Assembly: GCA_021202495.1 (NCBI GenBank)
Contig: JAJQCX010000111.1
Location: 1 to 31,723 of the forward strand
Direction of reading: 5' to 3'
DNA length: 31,723 nt
Source of the DNA: Clostridia bacterium
GTDB lineage: Bacteria > Bacillota > Clostridia > UMGS1883
Below the pieces are notes generated by a model that worked only from the letters and a program-made list of their open reading frames with translations, was not told the DNA's origin and did not search any database. Position numbers and translations under genes: made by a program. Positions within the stretch are counted from its first letter, which is position 1. Each line of letters starts with the position of its first letter. This document shows positions 31,711 to 31,723 of this stretch, one piece after another.

Positions 31711-31723
31711 GACAGACAATTTG
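31711..31723 (-). ncRNA. Possible third small RNA copy, cut by window edge
   Basis: GACAGACAA at 31711-31719 equals the 3' terminator arm of copies 1 and 2. The minus strand continues ATTTTATT, a weak U tract. The rest of the unit would lie beyond the window. Confidence 0.45.

Larger units (their letters stand above)
31093..31723. other. Gene-free region with repeated RNA units and a 99-base direct repeat
   Basis: No convincing protein gene is seen over about 630 bases. Contents from left to right are an RNA unit (31130-31244 with promoter), an AT-rich spacer, two copies of a direct repeat at 31303 and 31402, a second RNA unit (31519-31634 with promoter), a spacer, and the start of a third terminator-like arm at 31711-31723. 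Reading frames through the direct repeats are low-complexity shadows. Confidence 0.7.

Overview
The window comes from an endospore-forming, anaerobic Firmicute of the class Clostridia, most likely a gut-type lineage. Sporulation genes (spoIIGA-sigE, yqfD, a ylbJ-like gene, a spoVB/murJ-type flippase next to mazG) show the spore programme. Two glycyl-radical system genes (hypD and its activase) and a reverse rubrerythrin show anaerobic life. The exact taxon cannot be fixed from sequence alone. Promoters are of the sigma-A type, ribosome-binding sites are strong GGAGG types, and TTG or GTG starts are frequent (rpsT, yqfD, phoH, spoIIGA, sigE, yqfC).

Layout. 1-3270 (+): glycyl-tRNA synthetase, a sugar nucleotidyltransferase, rpsT (S20), then tRNA-Thr(TGT) and tRNA-Tyr(GTA). 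3400-7740 (-): a ylbJ-like sporulation membrane protein, a DUF624 membrane protein, a SpoVB/MurJ-family flippase, mazG and an HU protein. 7896-14193 (+): the classic Firmicute string yqfC-yqfD-phoH-pgpH-ybeY-(four-helix-bundle gene)-era. yqfC is frameshifted in a TC repeat, and a small four-helix-bundle gene lies where dgkA/cdd often lie. 14329-16511 (+): purC-purF. 16587-19162: divergent htpG (-) and a nitroreductase (+) around a perfect CIRCE operator. 19335-20687 (+): a secreted leucine-rich-repeat protein. 20732-23156 (-): a YoeB/RelB-type toxin-antitoxin pair, a lipid kinase and sigE, with spoIIGA at 23171-24025. 24164-28324 (+): glycyl-radical activase, trans-4-hydroxyproline dehydratase HypD and an esterase. 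28388-31092 (-): reverse rubrerythrin under a perfect Fur box, a NUDIX ADP-ribose pyrophosphatase and a BNR-type beta-propeller protein.

The most interesting region is the otherwise gene-free right end (31093-31723). It holds two, and at the window edge probably three, copies of a compact minus-strand transcription unit. Each complete copy has a near-consensus promoter, a 5-bp 5' hairpin, an unpaired stretch complementary to a strong Shine-Dalgarno plus AUG, and a terminator hairpin with a U tract. Each predicts an RNA of about 80 nt resembling the anti-Shine-Dalgarno small RNAs of other Firmicutes (streptococcal csRNAs, Listeria LhrC). The first copy ends only about 38 nt before the start codon of the beta-propeller gene, so it could also act as a leader or attenuator. 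No RNA family search could be run, so novelty is unproven.
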